DNA of 64,000 bases from the NCBI RefSeq assembly GCF_900188175.1, contig NZ_FZOQ01000017.1, positions 1 through 64,000 of the forward strand, given 5' to 3'. The DNA is from Pontibacter ummariensis. GTDB lineage: Bacteria; Bacteroidota; Bacteroidia; Cytophagales; Hymenobacteraceae. This document shows positions 35,574-44,422 of the stretch, in pieces. The position numbers and the translations under genes were made by a program. Within the stretch, counting starts at the first letter, position 1; each line of letters starts with the position of its first letter. The notes beneath the pieces were generated by a model. That model did not search any database, had not been told where the DNA came from, and saw only the letters and a program-made list of their open reading frames with translations.

Positions 35574-36530
35574 CTATATTATATCAACGTCAAAAGCCTG
35601 CAAAACGTTTGAAATTGGATTTGCAAAAGTAGCACTATCCGAACCCGCAAAAAGGAGTCCTACAGCTTTATTAGTTTTCTCTTCAACAATTAATGAACCC
35701 GAATCTCCTGGAGCAGAGAATGTACTATCTCTCGAGGAGATTTCAAACTGGTTTTCAAAATTTATAACCCCGTTACCGAATCCAACTTTAATATCCGTGT
35801 CGCGCGAAACTATTTCTCCATAAGTTAAGCCGGTAGTCCGGCCAAATTTAACAACTCTCATGCCATTGCGGGGAGCTGTTATTCCTCTTATTTGACCTAT
35901 ATGAGGAATAATGTTAGTGACAGCCTTTGAACTGGCAGGAGCGGCAATGGCTGCATCAACCTGATTTAGTCCACTAAAGTCGAAAGGGACGAAAGATTTT
36001 AACCAGGCAACGATATCATGCTGAGCACTTCCTCCATCAGTTGAGCCTGGTTGTAGGATAGGATCACCAACATGGGCATCATTCTCATTTGCCATTACAT
36101 GGTTGTTGCTCAAGATAAATACATTGCCGTTGTTGTCTTGTACCAAGCAGCCGAATGTCCCGGCAGTAATCAGGTAGTGCCCGATAGAGGCTCCGGGCGG
36201 GGCAGGCCTTGCTCTGGTTCGGATTGGAGCGTTGAAGAAATGAATAGGCCCTGTTTCCTCAATGCTTATATCATTGGGTTTTACTCCTATGGATTGACTG
36301 ATTTGCATCACGTCGTTCCGGTCAAGTGCAGAAACTGTCAAAAGCCTAATATAGTAATCTCCGTTTCCAGACTGACCCAGTCCGACACCGCTTATCCTTG
36401 AACTAAAATTGGCAAGTAAAGCCGTTTCCCTGCGCTCCAACAAGCTGAAAGATTTGATTAGAGCGCTTGGCCTTGTGATAAAGGCTTCAGAGAGTTTATT
36501 TTTGAAATGAATGGCATTTGGTTGCTTCAT
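35574..36530 (-). CDS. Trypsin-like (S1) serine protease
   Basis: This 318-residue protein has a complete catalytic triad in the right order: H144 (ILSNNHVMA), D192 (QVDAAIAAP) and S277 (SAPGDSGSLIV). It has no signal peptide, so it is probably cytoplasmic, which is unusual for trypsins but typical of proteases in bacterial conflict systems. Residues 1-110 form a separate N-terminal region containing the GVGLG motif also found in the small downstream protein. The upstream gene, with a membrane helix and coiled coil, lies 75 bases away on the same strand. Confidence 0.85.
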   Translation of the reverse strand: MKQPNAIHFKNKLSEAFITRPSALIKSFSLLERRETALLANFSSRISGVGLGQSGNGDYYIRLLTVSALDRNDVMQISQSIGVKPNDISIEETGPIHFFNAPIRTRARPAPPGASIGHYLITAGTFGCLVQDNNGNVFILSNNHVMANENDAHVGDPILQPGSTDGGSAQHDIVAWLKSFVPFDFSGLNQVDAAIAAPASSKAVTNIIPHIGQIRGITAPRNGMRVVKFGRTTGLTYGEIVSRDTDIKVGFGNGVINFENQFEISSRDSTFSAPGDSGSLIVEEKTNKAVGLLFAGSDSATFANPISNVLQAFDVDII

Positions 36531-36605
36531 AGTTTAGACTGTTTAAGACTTTTGGCAGGTCTATTAGTGCAGCGAATCTGTAGGACCACTACAACTAAAC
36601 AGTTC

Positions 36606-37652
36606 CTACTCAAACGTTAGTTTCAGCTGATTCTTAGAGGTCCTGTAATTTCTTCCCTGGCTTGTCTCTATCATCGTTCCACCCTCAAACGTTGCTGTTA
36701 CAATAGACACAGCATAGGTAGTGTTAACCGCTTCACCAGTTTCTGATAGTTTTCTTGAAATGTCTAGCACACAAGCAATGCGGCTTCCATTGCGAAATGG
36801 TATCCGGGCTTTCACCACGTCTTCTTTAAAGTCTTGATCTTTCATGTAGAAATCGATAGAGTGTCCGGTTTTCAGGTATATTCCTTTCCACTTGTAATTG
36901 CCTGGTTTTAGAACAGGGGAGATGATCTCTACCACTGCCTGCTCATCTCTTATTGGGGGTAACTCATCTGTTGATACTATAAACTGGCTGAAATCCTGGT
37001 ACACTACGCTTACAGGCGCTCCTGCTTCCTGGTTGTCAGATGTCAGCCTAGTAAAAGAGACTTGGGTAACTTTCGGGTAGCTGTTGAGGGCCTTGTAAAA
37101 GCTGGACCTATGCTTCAGAACCTTATAGCTGGTATCGTTGATGTGCGTTACGACTTGAGTCACGTTTATGACAGGGCTTACCCGGCTTGCCTCGTTCAAT
37201 TCCCGTTCATGCTGCCTCATGTCCAAACGGAGCCTGTGGTTTTCCAGCTCGTTGCGTTCTATCTCGGTCTTTATTTTCTGTTGCTCCAGTCTTCCCTGCT
37301 CTACTTCGTTACGGAGCTTCTGCTTTTCCAGCTCCTCTACTTCAGGGTCAGTAGTAAGCTTATGTAGTAAATATCCACTGGGCACAGTAGTAGCTACACT
37401 GGTGATAATGGCTAACAGCGTCGTTAAGACAAATTGGTTTTTCGCGAGGAGCTTAAACCGCTCTCGCAGGCCTCCTTCTGCATACGCTTCCGTCTCTATC
37501 CTGATCTCGATGCCTGTAATAGAAGAGATCTCCCGGATGATAGCTAATAGCTCCGACTCGCACTTATTCCGAACGAAAGCATCCATGGAATGGGAGGAGT
37601 CGGAGAAGAAGTAATGCAGTTCGAGCTTGTTTACTAAGGGGGCGTTTACCAT
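36606..37652 (-). CDS. Membrane-anchored coiled-coil protein with conserved-looking N-terminal domain
   Basis: This 348-residue protein has an N-terminal domain of ~70 residues (LELHYFFSDSSHSMDAFVRN, then IEIRIETEAYAEGGL) and one hydrophobic helix at about 73-97. A coiled coil lies at about 100-152 (EVEELEKQKLRNEVEQGRLE), and a beta-rich C-terminal domain follows (about 180-348). The layout suggests a membrane-tethered sensor or adaptor. It is the first gene of the protease cassette. The N-terminal region looks like a portable adaptor, but I cannot name its family. Confidence 0.7.
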   Translation of the reverse strand: MVNAPLVNKLELHYFFSDSSHSMDAFVRNKCESELLAIIREISSITGIEIRIETEAYAEGGLRERFKLLAKNQFVLTTLLAIITSVATTVPSGYLLHKLTTDPEVEELEKQKLRNEVEQGRLEQQKIKTEIERNELENHRLRLDMRQHERELNEASRVSPVINVTQVVTHINDTSYKVLKHRSSFYKALNSYPKVTQVSFTRLTSDNQEAGAPVSVVYQDFSQFIVSTDELPPIRDEQAVVEIISPVLKPGNYKWKGIYLKTGHSIDFYMKDQDFKEDVVKARIPFRNGSRIACVLDISRKLSETGEAVNTTYAVSIVTATFEGGTMIETSQGRNYRTSKNQLKLTFE

Positions 37653-38237
37653 GTAAGGGTAGTTGTTTGTGATGCATTCAAAAGCACAAACAAGATATAT
37701 AATTTTAGGAAACGGACTGTGCCGTTTCAGCTTTAAATGTAAAGAGCGCTTTCAGGTTACTCCCACCCTGATGGTGTCCTTATCTGAACAGGATGTCCTG
37801 AACTTCATTATAGTTGTCTTTACTGATGCTAACAAGACCTTTTAAGTAATGGCAACTGCACCCTTGCGCAAACCTTTTTAGCTACTACCTGTCAAAACCT
37901 ATCTACAGTGGGTTGCACCAACTTGCCGGCACGCTCACTTCCAACAGCCGAGGAAAGGGCTCTCCCTTTAAAGCTTATCGCGGTGCACTAAAGTAGTTTC
38001 AACAGCAACAATTATGCTGGCTACCAGTGTTTTGCATGGGGAAAGTCACTGTGATTATTCGTGGAGTTTAAAAGTGTAATTAGTGCGTGTTTTATGCAAA
38101 TTCATGTGTCCGCTACTGAGAGTTTAGCTAAGCCATAAGATGAGACGCCATTTGCTGTAGGCGTAAAAGATCATTCTGCAAGACGAGTGGTGCAAGACGC
38201 TACAGGTGTATAATTCTTCACTAAAACCACTATTGTT
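37653..38237. other. Divergent intergenic region
   Basis: This 585-base gap lies between the protease cassette (minus) and secreted-protein genes (plus). I see no gene, hairpin or repeat I can support. Confidence 0.5.
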
Positions 38238-38702
38238 ATGAAACAAAGATTAACTCTCTTCATGGTGTTGCTTGCTATCTGTGCTGGTTCCCTGCATGCT
38301 CAGACTGTTAGTAACAACGGTTTCTATCGTATAAGCGTGCGCCAGATAACCTCTGCTAACCCTCGTGTACTAGGCCCTGTTCTTGCGGCTGGGACGCCCT
38401 TGCAGGAAGGCCAGTTTTACAATGTGCAGATAGAAGCACTGGATACATCTCCTTACTCTTATACCCCTCTTATTCATGCCTATCGTTTCGATGGGTTTGT
38501 TTATGGTTACTTCTCATCCTCTTCTACCTGGGTCACTTACTCCACAGAAGAAGTAGCCAAGGATGCTGCTTATAATAAAATAAACTTTGATATAAAGACT
38601 TATACAGGGGCTGACTTTTTACCTGATGTCTATATGAGAATTGAATGTTATACACCAATGCCCTATTCTTACCATAAAAAAGACTCGGTCATATTCCCGT
38701 GA
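38238..38702 (+). CDS. Small secreted protein of unknown function
   Basis: This 154-residue protein has a clear signal peptide (MKQRLTLFMVLLAICAGSLHAQ). The mature part is beta-rich and tyrosine-rich (SPYSYTPLIHAYRFDGFVYG). No family was recognised and no sorting domain or lipobox is present, so it is likely periplasmic or exported. A lipoprotein gene follows 45 bases downstream. Confidence 0.7.
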   Translation: MKQRLTLFMVLLAICAGSLHAQTVSNNGFYRISVRQITSANPRVLGPVLAAGTPLQEGQFYNVQIEALDTSPYSYTPLIHAYRFDGFVYGYFSSSSTWVTYSTEEVAKDAAYNKINFDIKTYTGADFLPDVYMRIECYTPMPYSYHKKDSVIFP

Positions 38703-38747
38703 TCAGTTACTTTGAAGAGTTATTGTTTAAATAAAAGCTAAAAGACC

Positions 38748-39221
38748 ATGAGAAACATATTAATACTTATCCCTATGATCGTGTTACTTCTCTCCTGCAA
38801 CGAACAGGAGGGAGAAGAGGTAACGGTAGACAACGTAAGCCTTTATAGTGCTGACATAAAGCAAATGGCGGGCACCAAGGCAAGTACGAACTTTAGTGCG
38901 AAGTTGGTGGATCTAAGCGGACATGAAGTGACGGACCAGTCCCAGATAAAGGCGAACAGCATTTATTTAATCCGGGTAGAAAGTGGATCTCCGGCTTACT
39001 TTAGGATTAAGTTTGCTGATGGTTTCACTGTGATAGATGCACCTAAAGGGAACCAAAGCGGGGATGAACCAGGCCCTCCTTCTACCACAGCCACATTCAC
39101 CATAAAGACCAATGAAGACGCTGCGTCAGGTGTTTATGTAAATATTGTTCCCATACATAAAGATGGGAACGCTGTAATAAGGGAGCGGTCTAAAAATTTC
39201 TTGTTTCCTGAAACACGTTAA
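38748..39221 (+). CDS. Small lipoprotein of unknown function
   Basis: This 157-residue protein has a lipoprotein signal (MIVLLLSCNEQEGEE; cysteine at about residue 17). An immunoglobulin-like beta region follows. It is probably cotranscribed with the preceding secreted protein and ends at a terminator. Function unknown. Confidence 0.7.
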   Translation: MRNILILIPMIVLLLSCNEQEGEEVTVDNVSLYSADIKQMAGTKASTNFSAKLVDLSGHEVTDQSQIKANSIYLIRVESGSPAYFRIKFADGFTVIDAPKGNQSGDEPGPPSTTATFTIKTNEDAASGVYVNIVPIHKDGNAVIRERSKNFLFPETR

Positions 39222-39236
39222 TAAACTTACCTGTAA

Positions 39237-39282
39237 ATGAGATATAACCCGGTAGCTTTCACAGGGTTATATCTCATTTTTC
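39237..39282 (+). terminator. Terminator between lipoprotein and T9SS protein
   Basis: A 14-bp perfect stem (ATGAGATATAACCC and its complement, 39264-39277) is followed by TTTTT. Because it overlaps the longer upstream reading of the next gene, it supports the later start at 39309. Confidence 0.8.
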
Positions 39283-39308
39283 CTATCTTGCAGAAAGCCT
39301 GCACCGTT

Positions 39309-40868
39309 ATGAGAAGTCTGCTCCTTTTGCTTCTACTATTTTTACTAAGCCGAGGTGCCTGGGCTCAGAAGGAGGCTATGCACTGGTACTTTGGTAACAG
39401 GGCAGGGCTGGATTTTAGCAGTGGCGCGGCTGTTCCGTTACTTGATGGGGCCCTGGTTACAGAGAGTGCTGCCACCGTTATATCTGACAAAGAAACGGGA
39501 GACTTACTTTTTTACACGAATGGCAGGAACATCTGGAATAAGGAACACCGCCTGATGCCCGGAAGTAACGAGTTTGAGGAAAACTGCCCCTCGGCCATAA
39601 GCCAGCCATCGCTTATAGTGCCTGTACCTGGCAATGGACACCGCTACTATGTCTTTTCCATACACTTTAGCCCCCCAGCAGACGAGCATAATTGTGATTT
39701 TGGGTATATCGTTGATGCAATAGAGCCTGAATACAGCTGTGAGTTGCGCTACTCGCTGGTGGACATGCGCCTGGATGGTGGAAGGGGGGACATGGTGCCC
39801 GATCAAAAGAACATCCTGCTTCAGCAGAGCATTACGGAGAAAATGACGGCTATACCGCATAGTAATGGCAGGGACTATTGGCTGCTTACCCATGCCTGGA
39901 ATAGTGATGCTTTCTATATAAGACTTGTTACAGCTGATGGTATCTCAGAGCCGGACATACAGCACATTGGGTCCACGCATGAAAGTAAAGTGTATGCAGG
40001 AAAAGCAGACAACAGTGAGATCAGGGGCATGATGAAGGCCGCCCCGAACGGAAAGAAACTGGCTTGTGCCGTCGATGCAAACCAGGAGCGTCCTTTTGAC
40101 CTCTTTGATTTTAATCCTGCCAGTGGCCAGCTTTCTAACTATGTCAATTTAGGTTACCTGGAGGCGCAGTACGGACTGTCTTTCTCGCCGGATAATTCAA
40201 AGCTGTACGTCAGCTGCCAAAGTCCTGCCAGAACTGTTGCCAAAGATGTGATCCGGCAGTATGACCTGGCGAGGGATAGCGAAGAGGCGGTCATCGCTTC
40301 AGGTCAAAGTATTATCCAAGGCAACCCTGACACGAACATCCCCTCCTCGGCACTCGGTACAGGGTACTACGACCTTCAGATAGGCCCGGACGGCAGGATC
40401 TACGGGACAAGTTATCATGTTTATAACGAGCCAAACGAACCGCAGGCACACACCATGCTGGTTATAGAGAGGCCTAACGAACCTGGGTATAGTTGTGAGG
40501 TCAACTTTAAATCGTTTGACTTCGGAAGTGGCAATGTGGCTTTAGGGCTTCCCAATTTCATTCAATCATACTTTAATGGGTTGGAGCCAGTAGTACAGGA
40601 GCCGGAGACTTGTATACCAGCAGTTGAACTGTATCCCAATCCTACAAACAGCACAGTGCAAGTGAACTTAAAAGGGGAGTGTGTACAAGACCTTCGCCTG
40701 CAAGTCATAAATGCCGTTGGACAGCAAGTAATAGACTGTATTCGCATAGATCAATCTGATGCCAAAATAAGTTTATCTGGTTTAGCTGATGGTCTGTATC
40801 TGCTTGTCTTTACTACCCCTCAAGGGAAAGTCGTAAAGAGGGTAGTAAAACTCCAGATCCCGAATTAA
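39309..40868 (+). CDS. Secreted beta-propeller-like protein with type A T9SS sorting domain
   Basis: This 519-residue protein starts at 39309 with a signal peptide (MRSLLLLLLLFLLSRGAWAQ); the in-frame ATG at 39237 lies in the terminator and is rejected. The mature protein begins MHWYFGNRAGLDFSSG, shared with the protein at 52450. Repeated motifs suggest a propeller (LSFSPDNSKLYVS, LQIGPDGRIYGTSY). The C-terminal ~80 residues (VELYPNPTNSTVQVNLKGEC ... VVKRVVKLQIPN) are a type A T9SS sorting domain. It is exported by type IX secretion and probably surface-attached or released. Confidence 0.85.
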   Translation: MRSLLLLLLLFLLSRGAWAQKEAMHWYFGNRAGLDFSSGAAVPLLDGALVTESAATVISDKETGDLLFYTNGRNIWNKEHRLMPGSNEFEENCPSAISQPSLIVPVPGNGHRYYVFSIHFSPPADEHNCDFGYIVDAIEPEYSCELRYSLVDMRLDGGRGDMVPDQKNILLQQSITEKMTAIPHSNGRDYWLLTHAWNSDAFYIRLVTADGISEPDIQHIGSTHESKVYAGKADNSEIRGMMKAAPNGKKLACAVDANQERPFDLFDFNPASGQLSNYVNLGYLEAQYGLSFSPDNSKLYVSCQSPARTVAKDVIRQYDLARDSEEAVIASGQSIIQGNPDTNIPSSALGTGYYDLQIGPDGRIYGTSYHVYNEPNEPQAHTMLVIERPNEPGYSCEVNFKSFDFGSGNVALGLPNFIQSYFNGLEPVVQEPETCIPAVELYPNPTNSTVQVNLKGECVQDLRLQVINAVGQQVIDCIRIDQSDAKISLSGLADGLYLLVFTTPQGKVVKRVVKLQIPN

Positions 40869-41075
40869 TCTAGGTTGCTCAAAAGCTCAAATCCCGATAA
40901 GAGGCGGAGAGAAGTCACTCCTCTAATGTAATTGTTACTTGTGTTAATGTTGGGAATGTAGCTAAATTATATTAGGTCCTTAGCCGTAGCAGTTTTTAGA
41001 GGTATAGATCCAACGCTTCTGTTAACGAATTCCTTGTTGGTCTGAGGCAACGTCAGGTTATTTTAGATGAAAAGG

Positions 41076-42167
41076 TTACCAGTGATATAGACTGTCAAAA
41101 ACACTAATGATGGCTGGTTCTTCACAGTCTTTTAAGTTTGTTAAACTTGCAAGCGTAGAGGATAAGCCAAGTACAGCACTGACTACACTTAAAGGAGCAG
41201 ATTCTGCTGTAACAGCTGCAGTCAGGGCAAGGGAGGCGCTACCTACTCCAGCACCAACTGCAATTATCTTGTTTAAAAGTGTTACTTGCCTTTTGTTCAT
41301 TTCAATGATGTCTTTATGGAGTGTGGCAGCTAAAGCTTCTACACTGTTCTCCCCATTTAGAATGCCTCCGGAAGTAATCCTGGAAAGGTACTTCGTATAG
41401 AAGTCCTTTTTAGAGGAAACAATCGCAACGTATTGAGATAAGGGTATGTCAAGGGCTACGTAAAATTCAGTCTCTTTTAACAGTTTTTCAGTTAAAAGAG
41501 CCCCCAGGATACTTCTATAAGCAACCTCACCACCACTTCTACCTATGGACTCAACATGATCAATTTGCCTATTAATTATTGCGTTATAGGTGTCATGTGA
41601 TTCTGCTATTGTGAAAGGCTGAAGGTGACAGGCTTTGGTAATAGATAGGGTGTTTAAAAGGCTTACTAATTCAGGTGAAAGCGCTGTCTTATCTGCGACT
41701 TCCATTATGACCTGTTTAGTCTCTTCGTTCCAGTAAAACGGGCTGGGTACGATCACCACTCTGCCTGCTTTTGCTAAGGGTAACGCAGCGACAAGAGACA
41801 AGGCAGTTGCCCCTAAGTGAGCCAGGTTGATAAACTTAAATTCCTTTCTAGAGAGTATCCGCTCAAACAGGTAATCCATAAGCACCACCCTGTCAGCTAA
41901 CAGGAATCCTACTTTAAGGGCAGCTTCAAGGTCATTTACCAGGCCAAAAAGTCCGGCTTGTAGGAAAGCATCCTGCTTAGAGGTTACTACTGTTACTGCA
42001 CTGGCGCTAGTAGCCCATATATTTTGGAGATCTTCCTTTAGCTTCTTTACTGCTTCTTCATTAATGTTTTCTTTCAAAAGTACATGAGTGCCGTCTGCTG
42101 TCATCTCAATGTTAAGATTTCGCTGTACAGCTTCAATATAGTTGATTGTGAAGTGGTTATAGTGCAT
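41076..42167 (-). CDS. Uncharacterised protein with C-terminal hydrophobic segment
   Basis: This 363-residue protein has a soluble alpha/beta N-terminal part (HVLLKENINEEAVKKLKEDL ... AGRVVIVPSPFYW) and a Gly/Ala/Ser-rich hydrophobic region at about 305-345 (KIIAVGAGVGSASLALTAAV) that could insert in a membrane. It has no signal peptide. The 181-residue gene lies 11 bases upstream on the same strand, so they form a pair. No family was recognised; a sensor with a membrane-damaging end is one possible reading. Confidence 0.65.
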   Translation of the reverse strand: MHYNHFTINYIEAVQRNLNIEMTADGTHVLLKENINEEAVKKLKEDLQNIWATSASAVTVVTSKQDAFLQAGLFGLVNDLEAALKVGFLLADRVVLMDYLFERILSRKEFKFINLAHLGATALSLVAALPLAKAGRVVIVPSPFYWNEETKQVIMEVADKTALSPELVSLLNTLSITKACHLQPFTIAESHDTYNAIINRQIDHVESIGRSGGEVAYRSILGALLTEKLLKETEFYVALDIPLSQYVAIVSSKKDFYTKYLSRITSGGILNGENSVEALAATLHKDIIEMNKRQVTLLNKIIAVGAGVGSASLALTAAVTAESAPLSVVSAVLGLSSTLASLTNLKDCEEPAIISVFDSLYHW

Positions 42168-42178
42168 GCTGTTTTATG

Positions 42179-42724
42179 CTAGAAAAACGTGTAAGGACAG
42201 TCCCGTTGCAGCATCTCCCTTATGCGCTCATGCGCAGCCTCTTGCTTTTGCCCATCCAGTAAAGCTATATATTTCTGTGTCTCTTCCAGCCTGTTAAATT
42301 TTACGACCTGGGCCCTCACCACACAACCGATAGCCTCAAGATCTTGTTCAAAGCCTTTGTTGTAGTTCACAGCGAAGTTTAAGACATCCTGATACACATC
42401 GTCGGGTATTTTAACGGTACACAAAATCTTAAAGTGTGGCATGTCACCACCCCATAAAAGACCCTCTTCTAGGTCTAAGGACGCCTTCGTATGAGCCCAG
42501 AAACTTGGCTTGCTTATTTCCCACAAGTACATCAGGTAGTCAGAGATATAATCCTCCTGGTATTGTCTGATGTTTACGTTTTGGTAAACTTCGCTTTCAT
42601 TGAAAGACTCTACAATGCTCTTGGCCTCTCTCTTACTTTTTTTCGCAAGCATGTGGTGTCTGTCTTCAACCCAGTACTGCTCCATCAGCTTTCTTTTGAA
42701 TTCTTTTTTGTCTTCTTCGTTCAT
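42179..42724 (-). CDS. Uncharacterised soluble protein paired with the 363-residue protein
   Basis: This 181-residue protein is helical and charged, with a basic N-terminus (MNEEDKKEFKRKLMEQYWVE) and a strand-rich middle (MPHFKILCTVKIPDDVYQDV). No motif of a known enzyme is visible. It is the first gene of a minus-strand pair. Confidence 0.65.
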   Translation of the reverse strand: MNEEDKKEFKRKLMEQYWVEDRHHMLAKKSKREAKSIVESFNESEVYQNVNIRQYQEDYISDYLMYLWEISKPSFWAHTKASLDLEEGLLWGGDMPHFKILCTVKIPDDVYQDVLNFAVNYNKGFEQDLEAIGCVVRAQVVKFNRLEETQKYIALLDGQKQEAAHERIREMLQRDCPYTFF

Positions 42725-43091
42725 ATTTCTTTAACAATGCTTTATGGGTGACATAAGCAACATTACGACCAACTCAACTGTACAAGATACAGCAGCATGA
42801 GCCCTTGATACTTTTAGTTCAGTATAGTAAATGCTTATTGTTCAGTTTGTTAAGCAAACGAAGGTTACAGGAGCAGGAGTTCGTATATGACTTATATAGG
42901 TTTTCCCATAAGTCATATACGAAAGGAGCAGGCCTCTACACCTGTTACTTTTGTCATGCGGCCCAAACTTTACGCTTTAATAAAGGAGCATAGGAAAGGT
43001 TTACAAATACATAGCTTATACTTTGACTGAACCTCTCTTTTGTGAACTCAGCGTTATTTGTGTGACAGTTGTCCCTGTTGTTCTTAACTAG
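42725..43091. other. Non-coding stretch with a perfect palindrome
   Basis: This 367-base gap contains the 16-bp inverted repeat at 42880-42923, about 156 bases upstream of the minus-strand pair. No gene is supported. Confidence 0.5.
42880..42923. repeat. 16-bp perfect inverted repeat, 12-base loop
   Basis: TTCGTATATGACTTAT (42880-42895) is the exact complement of 42908-42923. There is no T run and no gene ending nearby, so it is not an obvious terminator. Confidence 0.7.
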
Positions 43092-43397
43092 CTAAGCTAA
43101 AACGATATCTATTTTCCTTTTTCGCTCTATTTTGATTACTTCTAAGAAGTAGTTGCCATCAACCCACACACTATCTTCGGGAGCTGCATGATCAACGCCA
43201 ACAAAGAACTCTCTCTTTTCTTCATTGTATTCGTGGTACACGGATTTGACTTTATCGCCTACTGATAGTCTTGATCCGGGTTTTAGTTCCAGCTCTCCGC
43301 CACTTTCATAAATAGCAGTATTGTTCTGAATGTCTATCACCCTATCTCCTGATACAGGTAGTCTGTTGACTACCTCTTTTATTGACTTCACTCTCAT
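43092..43397 (-). CDS. Small hypothetical protein
   Basis: This 101-residue, beta-rich protein (GDRVIDIQNNTAIYESGGEL, GDKVKSVYHEYNEEKREFFV) has no signal or known motif. The amino-acid usage is protein-like and the start is unambiguous. Function unknown. Confidence 0.55.
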   Translation of the reverse strand: MRVKSIKEVVNRLPVSGDRVIDIQNNTAIYESGGELELKPGSRLSVGDKVKSVYHEYNEEKREFFVGVDHAAPEDSVWVDGNYFLEVIKIERKRKIDIVLA

Positions 43398-43616
43398 TGT
43401 TTAGTGGTTTTTTACCTTGATAACCTTGTTTTGCTACTTGTGCTGTATGGTATAGAACTTTATTTATTAGAAGCTTAAGCATTGATAAAATCAATAGAAC
43501 TTCCGTTACTTAGTTTGACTTCTTACTTAATATGTGTCACAAGTCGCTCTTTCCCTGCACTGAAATACGTCGTTAATAGGTCTTGGTGACTGTAGAGTTT
43601 GTTACTAAAAATGCGT

Positions 43617-43997
43617 TTAACCAGTAGAAATAACTGTTGTTTGATCAAAGGGGAAGACATATTTGTACTCTGTATTTACTGGTGACTTATGCTTATAAAT
43701 ATACGCTGCCTCTACTCTTATTCTATCTTGGCTCTGGACACAAGCTGTAGAAAAGCATAGCTCGTTGTCTTTCTGAACATACTTCAACCAGTCAGTACAC
43801 TTTTCATGGGACGCAGTTCTGCCTCCTACGTCACCGGCTTCGCCAATATAAATTAGATGACTCAAGGGAACTGTGTTACTATTAGCGTTGTAACTCGCCT
43901 CGTAAACAAAGTAAACCCTTGAGTGGTTAGGAAACCCGTTCTTATTCCGATCTCTCCAATAACCCTGGTTTTCAGTTCTAAATGTTTGTGTAGCCAT
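43617..43997 (-). CDS. GIY-YIG-like nuclease-fold protein
   Basis: This 126-residue protein shows the elements of a minimal GIY-YIG domain: strand VYFVYEASY, then LIYIGEAGDV, the helix arginine in GGRTASHEK, and the conserved glutamate and asparagine in RVEAAYIYKHKSPVN. The GIY triad is replaced by YFVY, as in several divergent members. It is a single domain with no DNA-binding module, so the target is unknown. It is transcribed alone on the minus strand. Confidence 0.7.
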   Translation of the reverse strand: MATQTFRTENQGYWRDRNKNGFPNHSRVYFVYEASYNANSNTVPLSHLIYIGEAGDVGGRTASHEKCTDWLKYVQKDNELCFSTACVQSQDRIRVEAAYIYKHKSPVNTEYKYVFPFDQTTVISTG

Positions 43998-44422
43998 TGT
44001 TTAACAATATGTTATTAGTGCGGATACAGTTGTGTGCTACTACCACTCCTAATTCAAAAACTGGCGTTTCTTTCATCATATATGTTATTTGCTGCCTAAT
44101 TGCATTCCTGGCAACATGTTTTAAAAGCAAAAGTAGGGCACTCATATTGAGGTGTAAATGTGAAAAATCACAGGTGTTTTTAACATTAATGGTTTTAATT
44201 AAAATTTTATATTTACATTATTATAATAGTTGACTAAGAGGAGGGGCTTTAAGGTGCTACCGGTAGACACCCTCCGCCCCTTGTAGTAGTTACAGGGAAG
44301 AGGAACAATTTGTCCCTGCAGAAACAGCGCACATGTAACAGGCATATCTAACTAATGCTGCGCCTGGATAAGTGATAGATATATTGTGAAGGTAGCTGAG
44401 AAATTTTATCCTATGAGCAATT
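43998..44422. other. Divergent intergenic region
   Basis: This gap holds the Crp-like palindrome TGTGAAAAATCACA (44159-44172) and an imperfect hairpin around TACCGGTA (about 44241-44282). It lies between the GIY-YIG gene and the patatin gene. Confidence 0.5.
44159..44172. promoter_or_regulatory. TGTGA-N4-TCACA palindrome
   Basis: TGTGAAAAATCACA is identical to 7995-8008. It lies about 160 bases upstream of the GIY-YIG start and 250 bases upstream of the patatin start. Confidence 0.4.

Noticed and set aside
39237..39308. Earlier ATG for the T9SS protein
   Set aside because: It lies in a 14-bp terminator stem, and the signal peptide starts at 39309.
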